Positions 52,295 to 61,187 are shown, counted from the first letter of the stretch. The stretch: 61,210 nucleotides of DNA from Lachnospiraceae bacterium (GCA_009774245.1 VSNM01000010.1:48167-109376), one strand, 5' to 3'. Program-made: numbers and translations. Notes: generated from the sequence alone by a model not told the origin.

Positions 52295-52460
52295 CTAGTA
52301 CAGCGTTGCCTAAATAACAGTGAAAAACAGTGCCTGATATTTGTGACAGGGCAAGGCGGAGGAAGGAGACAATGCGGTGGCATTGTTGACTGACGACAAC
52401 GCAGGACTGGTGCAAATAGCAGGTGCTGTATTCACTGTTATTTGCGCAATGCTGTACTAG
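52295..52460. mobile_element. CTAGTACAGC-ended MITE, full-length copy
   Basis: 166 bp. The ends form an imperfect inverted repeat of about 28 bp (52295-52322 against 52433-52460), with the outer ten bases CTAGTACAGC / GCTGTACTAG perfect. A short version is at 21832-21920. No ORF. Its right end contains the TAG stop (52457-52459) of the adjacent kinase gene. Confidence 0.85.
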
Positions 52461-53699
52461 TGTGTCTCCGGCATAAAACAAAACAGGCAGATCGAGCCGT
52501 CCTCCTGCCGAAGCTCCATGCTGCCGCCATACTTTTTCACAATCTCCCGGATACTGCGGAGCCCATATCCGTGATTTGCACTATCCTGTTTCGTCGTCTT
52601 TGGCAATCCGTCCGTGAGCTGCCCCGCAAAGGGATTACTGATTTCGACCGCCAGGATTCCCTTCGCTGAACGCGCATTCAGCTCAATCTGTCTCCTGCCT
52701 GTATCAAGCGCCACGCACGCCTCAATCGCATTGTCGAGCGCATTTGCAAACAACGCGCAGAGATCAGGCTTCGCAAATGGCAATTCCTCCGGGATATCTA
52801 CCTTCGCGTAAAAAGAAATCCCCTGCTGCCTCATCTGGCTTTCCTTGGCGGTCAGCACTGCATTCACAGTGGGATCACCAGAGTAGGAAAGCACCTTCTC
52901 AAACGCAGGATTCTGAATCATCTTTCGGATATAACTGTCCTTTTCCTCAGCCGGAAGAGACAAGAGCACCTGCAGATGATTTGCGAGGTCATGTCTGATA
53001 CGGCGGACCTCAAACTGCTGCTGCTCCATAGCCTCGTAATATTTCTTATTGTGCTCCGCCAGCGCACTTTCCCGCTCCAGCTTCCGCTGCCTGTCGAGCG
53101 TGAGCATCGCCCATAGAATCCCCACAAACGACATCGCTGCCACCAGAAACAGCACTGTGTTCATCATCATATATTTCGGATTCCTATAATCATTATTGAG
53201 CAGAATCAGTGAACACACGATTCCCATTGGCGGCATGCACAACAGCAGCAACAGCCTCCACAGCGGCGGTGAAAGCTCGAAATCCCGCTCCGGTCTGTGC
53301 CGATAAATCCCGATGTACAATGACACTACAGACAGCGCACGAAACAGAAAGGAGTACGGATATCGTTCACCCACTGTATTATACAGAAAAAAAAACAATA
53401 CTATTGTCAAACAATGCATTCAATGCAAGCATGACACTGGCAAGCATCATTCCAATCGTCAGGCGCTTCAGGCCAGAGCCGCAGCATGCATTCCAGACAC
53501 AGACCAGAAAGAATAACAAGGTAGGCGGAAGATTGTCCAGATCTCCCGTATAGATGATCATATAAATCAATATCCAGCAGCCTGCCAGCAATAGAATGCG
53601 CCGCCACCACTCTTTCCTGATCTGTGTGATACAGGACACCAGCATATAAAAAATGACTGCCACGCAGATCCCCGCCACAATAATGATAATACGTCTCAT
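52457..53699 (-). pseudogene. GHKL sensor histidine kinase (AgrC-like), frameshifted at a T9 tract
   Basis: The start ATG at 53699 has AAAGGAG upstream. The first frame (MRRIIIIVAGICVAVIFYML to FDNSIVFFSV, stop 53379) and the second (from about 53400: FFFLYNTVGERYPY to CFMPETH) together make one protein of about 413 aa. They are joined at a run of nine T (minus strand, near 53387-53395). Parts: six helices, HisKA-like RRIRHDLANHLQVLLS and a GHKL ATPase domain with NALDNAIEACVAL and HGYGLRSIREIVKKYGG. It pairs with the LytTR regulator upstream. It may be a true frameshift, phase variation, or a base-call error. Confidence 0.8.
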
Positions 53700-53751
53700 A
53701 TTTATCTGACTCCTTTATAATCGGTCAGTCTTTTTATGCGCAGCCCCATCC

Positions 53752-54460
53752 CTACTCGATTATCAGCATCGCCCGCGCAAGATTTCTCACCGCCTCATCC
53801 TTTAGCGCTCTGCTGATCGGAAGCTCCTTCCCCGCAACCGCCACATGATCTGTCCCGATCTGTTCCACCTGCTGTGGGTTTACGAGATAGCGCTGATGAA
53901 TCCGGACAAATTTCCCTGTAAGCTCCCGTTCCACTTCGTCAAGCTTCGCATAAAAAGAATACTCCTTCCCACCGCACACAGACTACCTTTCTCTTGTCAC
54001 TATAAAAATAGGAAATCGCAGTGAGTGGAAACCGAAACGTTCCATCGGCATTTTTCAGCAGATACACATCATTTTTCTTCTGATTAAACTGCGTGCGCAC
54101 GCGCCTTAGCACCTCCAAAAGCCGCTCTGCGCACGCTGGCTTGATGATATAGTCCATGGCGTTTACCCTGTAACCGTCAAAGACGTAATCGGAATATCCG
54201 GTCACAAACACGATAATGATCTCCGTGTCAAACCTTCGGATGGCCTCTGCCGCCTCCATACCGCTGATTCCCGCCATCTCCACATCGAGAAACAACAGGT
54301 CAATCTCCCCAGGATGACGTTCCAGCCAGCGCACCGCTCCCGCCCCAGTCGAGAACTCGTACACAATCTCTTCAGCCCCCTCCATCAATATCTTTTCAAG
54401 CTGCAGGCGCAGTGCATCCCTTGCGTCCGCCGAATCGTCACAGATTGCTATCCGCAGCAT
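53752..54460 (-). pseudogene. LytTR response regulator (AgrA-like), frameshifted
   Basis: Start ATG 54458-54460 (MLRIAICDDSADARDALR) with GGTGGAAAG upstream. The receiver domain has ICDD, LLFLDVEMAGISG (phospho-Asp), VFVTGYSDY, MDYIIKPACAERLLEV. The LytTR domain begins NADGTFRFPLTAISYF but the frame is lost near 53968 (reading VRWEGVFFLCEA, stop). It resumes in a second frame as CGGKEYSFYAKLDEVERELT, then GKFVRIHQRYLVNPQQVE to the end. Joined, it would be about 237 aa. An indel in the TGTGCGG region is the cause. It belongs with the frameshifted kinase downstream, so the whole two-component system may be inactive. Confidence 0.8.
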
Positions 54461-54501
54461 ACTTTCCACCATTCCCCATTTCAGATTTCATATATTCTGT
54501 G

Positions 54502-56550
54502 TCAGCCTTCTGCCAATACGGCACACGTAAACGATGGTAGCTCGAGCCTGCCCGTCACCTTTTCTCCCGTCTCCACATTCTCATAACATGCCTGCAGCTC
54601 TACAACCGCAGCTTCCCTGTTAAAGTTCTGCAGGAACCAGATTCTCTCCACCTGTTCTCCGTCCTTTGCTACCCTGCTGCGTTCATTTACCACGACACCC
54701 TCTGTCAGCCTGACCTGCAGTCCGCATTCCAGTCCTCTCTCTCTTAGGACGTTGCCATAAAATGCTTTCAAAAAACCCCGTTCATTCAACGACGCGATAT
54801 AATAGGATTCCCCATCTCCATAAGCATTTCTTGTGAGCGCTGGATAGCCCCTGTAAAAATCATTCTGATATTCGGCAAGCACTTCTGCTCCTTTCGCATG
54901 AACCAGGCCGCACAGACCAGTTATCCGGTAATCCGTGCCCTGATACCGGACGCTGTTCTCACAATATCCATCCGGCACATCAATCTCTTCTGTTTTGATT
55001 CCAAGAACGTCCTCCAGAGGGTGTGCGCCCGTGAATGTCAGGTCCGAATCATCCACCTCCCCGCTCCAGCAGGTTGTGATATAGCAGCCGCCCCGCTTTA
55101 CGAATGACCGGACTTTTTCTGCATAGCCCTTTTTATACATATAGTTCAGCGGTGCGATCACCACACTGTATGCATCCAGTTCCCCTTCCATATCGACCAT
55201 GTCCACATCAACGCCGAACTCCCACAGGGGCCGGAAAAAATCGACAAACACAGCCTGATAATTCAGATTGTTATCCACCGCCCGCGCATCCTTTACAGCC
55301 CACCAGCTCTCCCAGTCAAACACCATGGCAATCCGCGGCCTGTTACAGGTGCCAATAACCCTGGGGGCAATCTTTTCGAGACGTTTCCCGAGTCTTGCCA
55401 CTTCGCGGAAAACCCTCGTATCCTCCCCGTTTCGATGGTCGACCACTGCGCCATGGTACTTTTCACTGCTTCCCCTGCCCTTGCGCCACTGAAAATACTG
55501 TACGCTGTCAGAACCACATGCAATCGCCTGAAGCGAGGACAGTTCATGCATTCCCGGCCTCTTCAGCCTGTTAATCTGTCGCCAGTTAACGACAGAAGGG
55601 GTGCTTTCCATTAGGAGGAATGGACGCTTTTTGAGGCTGCGCATCAGGCTGTGGGCTACCGCTGTGCTTGCGGCCGTCTGCAGCTCATCCGCGCCACTGT
55701 GCCAGTCGGGATAGCTGTCCCATGAAATGATATCCATCTCCTGCGCCCACTTAAAATAATTCAGTGTCTCGAAAAATTCCATCATGTTCGTCGTGACGGG
55801 CAGCGTACTGTTACTGCGGACCGCCTTGATCTCCTCCCTGCAGAAGTCACGCTGCTGACTGTCCACAAAGCGCCTCCAGTCCAGATTCTGTCCATGCACC
55901 AAATCCTCTCCGCGCGGGGAAGGACTGTTGATCTGATTCCAATCCGTATATGTGTGACTCCAGAAACTTGTCCACCATGCTGCATTTAGCTGCTCGAGAC
56001 TACCATACTTGTCCTGCAGCCATTTCCGAAAAGCATCCTGGCACTTATCACAGTGACAGGCACCGTCGCCTCCGTTTCCGCCGATTTCATTTGATATATG
56101 CCAGCCGATCACGCCAGGATGCGCGCCAAACCGCTCTGCAAGCCGCGTGTCGAGCTGTCTCGTCTTCTCCCGCATAACCGGTGAGCTTGGACAATAATTA
56201 TGCCTTTTCCCCGCATAATTCCTCACACCATACGCATTGACCTGCATCACTTCCCCGTACCGGCTGGTAAGCCACTGGGGCATCGCTCCTGTGGGCGTAG
56301 CCAGAATCGTGTAAATGCCGTTCTCATACAATCTCTGTATGATCTTCTCCAGCCAGTCAAAATCATATTTCCCTTCCTCCGGCTCCAGACGGCACCACGC
56401 AAAAATGCCCAGCGACACACAATTGACATTCGCCTTTTTCATCAGCAGCAGATCTTCCTCCAGGACTTCCGGTCTGTCAAGCCACTGATCCGGATTGTAA
56501 TCCCCGCCGTGTATGATACCTCCGAAATCTCCCATTTTTCTTTGTTCCAT
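54502..56550 (-). CDS. GH42 beta-galactosidase
   Basis: 682 aa, start ATG at 56548-56550 (MEQRKMGDFGGIIHGGD), with AAGGAGGATATC upstream; earlier in-frame starts lack a site. Family landmarks: HGGDYNPDQWLDRPEVLEED, ILATPTGAMPQWL, acid/base Glu155 in HISNEIGGNG, the Cys cluster CHCDKCQDAF, MDIISWDSYPDWH, and nucleophile Glu315 in LMESTPS. A trimerisation-type middle domain and a C-terminal beta-domain follow. It removes terminal beta-D-galactose, often from plant galactan or galacto-oligosaccharides. No signal peptide, so cytoplasmic. It lies just upstream of the broken two-component genes. Confidence 0.95.
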   Translation of the reverse strand: MEQRKMGDFGGIIHGGDYNPDQWLDRPEVLEEDLLLMKKANVNCVSLGIFAWCRLEPEEGKYDFDWLEKIIQRLYENGIYTILATPTGAMPQWLTSRYGEVMQVNAYGVRNYAGKRHNYCPSSPVMREKTRQLDTRLAERFGAHPGVIGWHISNEIGGNGGDGACHCDKCQDAFRKWLQDKYGSLEQLNAAWWTSFWSHTYTDWNQINSPSPRGEDLVHGQNLDWRRFVDSQQRDFCREEIKAVRSNSTLPVTTNMMEFFETLNYFKWAQEMDIISWDSYPDWHSGADELQTAASTAVAHSLMRSLKKRPFLLMESTPSVVNWRQINRLKRPGMHELSSLQAIACGSDSVQYFQWRKGRGSSEKYHGAVVDHRNGEDTRVFREVARLGKRLEKIAPRVIGTCNRPRIAMVFDWESWWAVKDARAVDNNLNYQAVFVDFFRPLWEFGVDVDMVDMEGELDAYSVVIAPLNYMYKKGYAEKVRSFVKRGGCYITTCWSGEVDDSDLTFTGAHPLEDVLGIKTEEIDVPDGYCENSVRYQGTDYRITGLCGLVHAKGAEVLAEYQNDFYRGYPALTRNAYGDGESYYIASLNERGFLKAFYGNVLRERGLECGLQVRLTEGVVVNERSRVAKDGEQVERIWFLQNFNREAAVVELQACYENVETGEKVTGRLELPSFTCAVLAEG

Positions 56551-56783
56551 GATATCCTCCTTCATACTGTAAACAGACTCTCGAAGTCCCTTTGTACCAG
56601 ATATGGCAAAAAATCTGCTGCAAAAGCGGATACAAGGGAGATTCCAGGAGACCATTCAATTTCTTATATTTCCAATTACTGGTATAAGGCACCTCCTCTA
56701 TAAAATACTTTATTTGAACTGTAGGGCGTTGTCAATATTTTGTTGTGTGAACAAGCGTTTCATTCGTCACATATACGTCTTCT

Positions 56784-56808
56784 ATTGGACGTTTAATCCA
56801 AAGTAATT
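56784..56808. repeat. 25-bp direct repeat, left of Rpn gene
   Basis: ATTGGACGTTTAATCCAAA followed by gtaatt. The same sequence, with one difference, lies at 57975-57999 in the same orientation. The two bracket the Rpn gene. The repeat itself is a small palindrome (TTGGA...TCCAA). Confidence 0.75.
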
Positions 56809-56848
56809 GACACCTAATATATTCATAATGAATATATTAGGTGTCAAT
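56806..56848. terminator. Perfect 21-bp-arm palindrome
   Basis: Arms 56806-56826 and 56828-56848 (ATTGACACCTAATATATTC... / ...GGTGTCAAT), followed by ATTTTTT on the plus strand. It may serve as a terminator for the Rpn gene or as part of the repeat unit. Confidence 0.6.
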
Positions 56849-56898
56849 GCATTTTTTCTGATAATAGTCTTAGTGTCGAAGAAATATTAATCTCTGTG

Positions 56899-57897
56899 TT
56901 ATTGCCCCTGTGCCTGTTTTAACATCCTGATTTCTGCGTGCAGCCGCTCGATTTCGGCCTGTTGCTCCATCAACGCAGAGTCTTTCTCAGCAATCGCGGA
57001 GTCTTTCTTGGCAATCGCAAAGTCCTTCTCAGCATTGTCAGATTTCATTTTGGCAATCGCAGAGTCCTTCTCGGCAATCGCGGCATCTTTTCTGGCGATC
57101 TCCGCCCTGCTGTCATCGCATCCCCATTGATATAAAGCTTCTGCTACTTCGCTCACTTCCATACCTCCTCTGTGTTTATACTTTTCATAGATCTGCAGAT
57201 ACTGCTGGTCTCCCGTGACCGCTGCCAATGTATGCAGCGTATCCCGCGCGTGCGTCAGCATCTGTCTGTCGGTTTTTAGGGCTTCCATCTGTTCCCTTTT
57301 AGTATACGACTTGGAAAGGAATTTGGCAATACATGAAAAATCCGACCGAAACGCTTCCGCCTGTTCCTGTGAGAGGTCTCTCAGACGGATCAGGTTCAGA
57401 CTGTAGTTCTGGATATATTTTCGGACTGCCTCGTCCTCGGGCATCCGTATCATGGAACAGATGTCCTCCGGAATATCCTCTTTTCCATAATAGAGCACCA
57501 GCGTGATGACCGGCACAAGCTTCTGGTCAGGATGGATCTGGCTGACGTATGCGCTGTTATGCGTCTCCTTATTCCGCATTAAAAATTCCTCAATCTGCCT
57601 GTCATACGCGGTATAGGTGTATCCCATGGATTTGAACGGGGTAGTGCGGTCGGGTACATACTGGTTTTCAAGTCCCCAGATAGCATATCGGATTCTGTTC
57701 CGTATATCCTCCATGCAGTTATCCCTGTACAGTCCTTTGAGTCTGCCGTCTTTTTCGACTGCACTGTTTAAGTAGAATGGTTTTAAGTTCTGTTCCAGCA
57801 GCACAGGTTTTCCTCCGTATACAACCGCGTTTATAATATCCGCAAACACGTCCGCATAGGAAGTCAGGCTGTTGGAAGCAAGGTCTGGCTGTCCCAT
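56899..57897 (-). CDS. Rpn-family nuclease with heptad-repeat tail
   Basis: 332 aa, start ATG at 57897 (MGQPDLASNSLTSYADVF), with GGAGGAG upstream. Family blocks: FADIINAVVYGGKPVL, nuclease core region (RYAIWGLENQYVPDRTTPF; YTYTAYDRQIEEF), LVPVITLVLYYGKEDIP and LRDLSQEQAEAFRSDF. The C-terminal 75 residues are a coiled coil of near-identical heptads (AIAEKDSAIAKMKSDNAEKD), encoded by tandem 21-bp repeats at about 56965-57095. Flanked by 25-bp direct repeats, which could be target-site or unit boundaries. Intact gene; function unknown. Confidence 0.9.
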   Translation of the reverse strand: MGQPDLASNSLTSYADVFADIINAVVYGGKPVLLEQNLKPFYLNSAVEKDGRLKGLYRDNCMEDIRNRIRYAIWGLENQYVPDRTTPFKSMGYTYTAYDRQIEEFLMRNKETHNSAYVSQIHPDQKLVPVITLVLYYGKEDIPEDICSMIRMPEDEAVRKYIQNYSLNLIRLRDLSQEQAEAFRSDFSCIAKFLSKSYTKREQMEALKTDRQMLTHARDTLHTLAAVTGDQQYLQIYEKYKHRGGMEVSEVAEALYQWGCDDSRAEIARKDAAIAEKDSAIAKMKSDNAEKDFAIAKKDSAIAEKDSALMEQQAEIERLHAEIRMLKQAQGQ

Positions 57898-57974
57898 TGT
57901 TATTTCTCCTCCTTCGTTTTTTGAATCATGATAGCTGTATCATTCAGATTGTATCATATGTGGAATATTTTGGC

Positions 57975-57999
57975 ATTGGACGTTTAATCCAAAATAATT
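57975..57999. repeat. 25-bp direct repeat, right of Rpn gene
   Basis: Matches 56784-56808 at 24 of 25 positions, same orientation. With the left copy it frames about 1.2 kb holding only the Rpn gene. Confidence 0.75.
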
Positions 58000-58120
58000 A
58001 ATGTCTGAAATATTCTTAACAATTTTCAGTATAATATTTAATTTATCATCTATACTAAATATTTATAATAACAATGCTTACAATCAATAAAATTTGCCGT
58101 GTGCATCATCTTACACCTAA

Positions 58121-58276
58121 GAATTGTAGAAAAATAAGCGATGCAACTTGCGCAATATATTTCTTCGAAGATGTATGTCAAAAAACGTAGACGTAACGGG
58201 CTACGGCGATACTTTTTGACATACATAATCGAGAAATAGATAAGTCAAGATGTGTCAGTTATTTTTCTACAGTTCC
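58121..58276. mobile_element. GGAACTGTAGAA-ended MITE, copy 2
   Basis: 156 bp with ends GAATTGTAGAAAAATAA (from 58121) and TTATTTTTCTACAGTTCC (to 58276). The middle (acgtagacgtaacgggctacggcg) is a palindromic version of the same part as in copy 1, in reverse orientation to copy 1. Confidence 0.8.
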
Positions 58277-58299
58277 TTAGTACATCAAATATTAAGTAA

Positions 58300-58575
58300 C
58301 TGTCACCAAGATTTGCCTGATTGTTCATCTGCGGCATCAGATAATCTTGACGTAAGGCATTGCCCTTTATGCCTTTGCCTCCTACGCCTTCAATTATCTT
58401 CTTTGCAGCTGAACATTTATACGGCGTCAAATTAACAAGTTTTTTACTTACAATTCCTAAGCCATGCAAAAATACTTCGTAGCAGCTTGATGAATCTTCG
58501 CCACTACACATTCTTATGCAACTTGTATTTGCCATAATTTGCAGCACAGTGCAAAGTCCTAGGATGAACTATTAC
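58300..58575. repeat. Composite repeat block, families C and GGCATTGCC
   Basis: 58356-58457 matches 46063-46136 with a middle insertion; 58459-58575 matches 2671-2773 (family C). No gene is found in the whole 57898-58742 stretch. The block shows two repeat families joined end to end, next to the MITE copy that ends at 58276. Confidence 0.6.
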
Positions 58576-58742
58576 TATACGTTGTCAAGTTAACCTTATA
58601 GACTTCCAGTACATCATAATCCAAATATAAAGCAACAAATTACATCATTTGTGCATTACAAATATTTCTATTTTGTGTTATAGATTACGAATATCAATTC
58701 ACACTATAATGTATTCAGAATCTATGGAGGTTTTTTGAATAT

Positions 58743-58937
58743 ATGGAAAAATTTGTTATAGAACCAAAGGAAGATAAAGCTGTAACCATGACTATTCGTA
58801 TCGATCGGATTTTGCAGGAAAGATATAATATACTTTCTGCACAAACCAATCGTTCAAGAAATGAATTGATAGGAATGGCACTGGAGTATGCCCTTGATAA
58901 TATGGAAATTAAGAACAAGGAACCAATTGGCAAGTAA
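58743..58937 (+). CDS. Small ribbon-helix-helix protein (CopG/Arc type)
   Basis: 64 aa, start ATG after GGAGG at moderate spacing. The RHH fold is readable: TMTIRIDRILQERYNILSAQ (beta strand, helix 1), TNRSRNELIGMALEYALDNM (helix 2). It binds DNA as a dimer in known relatives and often acts as an antitoxin or plasmid-copy repressor. No toxin gene is next to it: both flanks are repeat DNA, so it is an orphan. A TATAAT at about 58704-58709 may be its -10 box. A real gene by motif; role unknown. Confidence 0.8.
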   Translation: MEKFVIEPKEDKAVTMTIRIDRILQERYNILSAQTNRSRNELIGMALEYALDNMEIKNKEPIGK

Positions 58938-59061
58938 AAATAATGTATAATGCTCACAATATATTCATTACATATCATATAACAGTTTGGGTTAAGCACC
59001 TAACTATTTGCATAATATAACTTTGCAGTAATAAATATAACTACTATAACCCACACTAAAT

Positions 59062-59184
59062 ATACTTACGACAGATGAAATCTGCTGTAAATATTGCGCC
59101 AGTCACAGCCGCAAAGCAGCATTTCCTTATGAGACTGTGTGCATAATCGCATACTGAACGGTCCGTCTTTCGACCGCCAGTATA
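59062..59184 (-). repeat. Three-hairpin dispersed repeat, copy B
   Basis: Reverse complement of the copy at 5194-5320 with scattered differences. Stem 1 (GCGGTC / GACCGT) and stem 3 (ACAGCAGA / TCTGTCGT) are kept; stem 2 is weaker. The half-palindrome ATAACCCACACTAAATA touches its outer end. Not next to any gene leader. Confidence 0.75.
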
Positions 59185-59274
59185 AATTGCTAAAGTAATT
59201 ACCAAAACATAGACAAAAAAGTGTCAATTACTTTCCTATTGATTTTATCCATCAGCTATACAAAATAAACATAA

Positions 59275-59451
59275 GGAATTGTAGGAAAATGAGTGCTCAG
59301 ATTGCGCAGGATATTTCTTCAAGATTGTAGGAGAAAAAACGCAGGCGTAGGAGGCAAAGGCATAAAGGGCAATACCTTACGGCGAGGTTTTTCTCCTGCA
59401 AGATTGGAGAAATAGACAAACACGATGTGTCACTTATTTTTCTACAGTTCC
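59275..59451. mobile_element. GGAACTGTAGAA-ended MITE, copy 3
   Basis: 177 bp. Ends GGAATTGTAGGAAAATGAG (from 59275) and TTATTTTTCTACAGTTCC (to 59451). The core is different from copies 1 and 2: it contains gtaggaggcaaaggcataa, matching the reverse complement of part of 58346-58390, so it is a mosaic of two repeat families. Confidence 0.75.
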
Positions 59452-59500
59452 TAACTACACGTAACTATCAACTACACAATCTATCAAGACGGGATGAAAA

Positions 59501-59840
59501 ATGAAACAGCAAATATATATCACAGATCAGGAAAAAGAGAATTGTCAGAGAGTCGTGGCCGCATTTCATGATTTTTTTCAGCAGACAGATATTTTGGTGC
59601 TTGACACCGGAAAGTACGGGTTTGCGTTGTTAAAGTATTTTTCATGCGCTGCTCAACGAATGGTACGACTGCCTGATCACCGACCTGATGCTAGAAAAGC
59701 AGGTGACGAACATAGACATGGACGACTTCTACGACGCACTGCCGGAAGAAGAAAAAATTCAATTGCAAAACAGAAAACAGCAATTTGTAAAAGACGCACT
59801 GAAAAAGGCAGACTTTATCACTGCTCCTCAAATGCTCTAA
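59501..59840 (+). pseudogene. Small hypothetical protein gene with a one-base frameshift
   Basis: Starts MKQQIYITDQEKENCQRVVA and runs to LLKYF, where an extra T in a run of five T (near 59637-59641) shifts the frame. In the next frame the product goes on plausibly: HALLNEWYDCLITDLMLEKQ, then NIDMDDFYDALPEEEKIQLQ and FVKDALKKADFITAPQML, stop at 59838-59840. The corrected protein is about 112 aa, acidic and without membrane segments. I do not recognise the family. Either decayed or a base-call error. The 176-codon run-on in the first frame is not protein-like. Confidence 0.6.
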
Positions 59841-59858
59841 TGGACTGGACAGGGAAAG

Positions 59859-61187
59859 TTACTCCCCCTGCCCATGTCCGTTTGGTAATTTGTTCGAAAA
59901 ACTGGCAGATGTCTCCTCCGTGTAAACCTTCTCATACCGATATACACCAAGCAACAGTCCAAAGAGCACTGCGTACATCAGCGTCGCGCTGCCCCCATAC
60001 GCCAGAAATGGAATCAGGGTTATCGTTGTAGGAAACAGTCCGGCGTTGACCAAAATTCCCTCCACACAGTTCAGGCAGATGACCAGCATGCACGCCATTG
60101 ATACCAGAAAACCGAGCTGATTTTTCTGACCGTACACAATCTTCACCGCGCGGAAGACAAGCGCTGCCAGCAAAACAAGCAGCAGGATTCCCACGATTAG
60201 TCCATAGGTATATATACTCATCAGCGGCGCAAGCCCGCTATTTGCAGCCGGCGCCAGCTCTATGCCGTTGCCATATTTTGAGCTTCCGGTTCCCACAAAC
60301 CTCGCATTTCTCAAAATGTCATCGATTACATTATAGATATAACCCGCTCCGCTCGCATACTGCTCCCGATAAAGAAACGCTTTCAGACGCATTACTCGAA
60401 AAGACTCCCCTCGCCAGCTCGCACAGATTTGCCAGACAAGGACAGATGCCGGCAGGAGAACCGCTGCTGCGACAAGCGCTATCATACTCTTTTTCCTGCT
60501 GCCAAACATCCCCTTTCCGATCGCGGAAAGCAGCATGACGATCATACTCACGCCGATATTCACCGTCACCCATAGAACCGCTGAGCAGTAAGTCGTGGCC
60601 AGACAGGTAACGCCAGTCACCACAAGCCCTATGATCACAGCTCTATAGCCCTTCATGCGCAGCTGATACAAAATCCCTGCAAATATTGGCACATACAGAT
60701 ACACCAATATTGACATCACTGGTATCCTTCCATTTATGACATGCATGTAATTCCTTCCAATCACAAGGGCAACTGTCATAACGATGTATGCCGCCACACC
60801 GATTCGTCCGATAATACTGTAATCAATGAAGTAGACCACGGCAGTCACCGCAAAACCCACGAGCACAAATATCCCCTGATGCAACAGCAGCTCCTCAACA
60901 GGATACATTGGCGTCATGCAGAACAATCCTGCAGCACTCAGCGCCAGGATGAGCAGAAGCATTCTCCACTCGACCTGCGGATGGTGTATCCTGTCCATCG
61001 AGACACCGATTTCCACCGGATCACCCATCTCGCGCACCGCTCTCGCAACAGCCTTGTCATGTTCCATTCCCGACTGCTCATATGCTTCCGTCTGGTCCAT
61101 GATATGATCCGACAGCTCACGCGCTACGCCTGCACGCGCTTTCGCACAGCGTATCTGCTCCGTTAAAGTCCTTATAAATTCTTCCAT
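59859..61187 (-). CDS. FtsW/RodA/SpoVE-like protein with N-terminal permease-prefix domain
   Basis: 442 aa, start ATG at 61187 with AAGGAGAG upstream. Residues 1-70 form a soluble permease-prefix (HAAS-like) domain (MEEFIRTLTEQIRCAKARAG, MEHDKAVARAVREMGDPVEI). Ten helices of the SEDS family follow, with the marks YLYVPIFAGILYQLR, LNCVEGILVNAGLFPTTITL and PFLAYGGSATLMY (the PFxSYGGS-like motif). SEDS proteins polymerise peptidoglycan; this fused type is known in Firmicutes, and its role is not clear. It is unlikely to be the division FtsW itself. A regulatory partner may be outside the window. Confidence 0.87.
   Translation of the reverse strand: MEEFIRTLTEQIRCAKARAGVARELSDHIMDQTEAYEQSGMEHDKAVARAVREMGDPVEIGVSMDRIHHPQVEWRMLLLILALSAAGLFCMTPMYPVEELLLHQGIFVLVGFAVTAVVYFIDYSIIGRIGVAAYIVMTVALVIGRNYMHVINGRIPVMSILVYLYVPIFAGILYQLRMKGYRAVIIGLVVTGVTCLATTYCSAVLWVTVNIGVSMIVMLLSAIGKGMFGSRKKSMIALVAAAVLLPASVLVWQICASWRGESFRVMRLKAFLYREQYASGAGYIYNVIDDILRNARFVGTGSSKYGNGIELAPAANSGLAPLMSIYTYGLIVGILLLVLLAALVFRAVKIVYGQKNQLGFLVSMACMLVICLNCVEGILVNAGLFPTTITLIPFLAYGGSATLMYAVLFGLLLGVYRYEKVYTEETSASFSNKLPNGHGQGE

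Larger units (their letters stand above)
56551..56898. other. Intergenic region with direct repeat and long palindrome
   Basis: 348 bp between the GH42 start and the Rpn stop. It contains a direct repeat (56784-56808) and the palindrome 56806-56848. I see no gene. The GH42 promoter should be at its left side, but no convincing boxes were found. Confidence 0.5.
58938..59500. other. Repeat-rich intergenic region
   Basis: 563 bp. It holds a half-copy of the 72-bp palindrome (59047-59063), the three-hairpin repeat copy B (59062-59184) and MITE copy 3 (59275-59451). I find no gene in it. The parts outside the repeats show no clear promoter. Confidence 0.6.

Noticed and set aside
56965..57095. Possible CRISPR or VNTR array
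   Set aside because: The 21-bp units encode coiled-coil heptads of the Rpn gene and no unique spacers exist.
58743..58937. Toxin-antitoxin locus
   Set aside because: Only an RHH protein is seen; no toxin frame lies within several hundred bases on either side.
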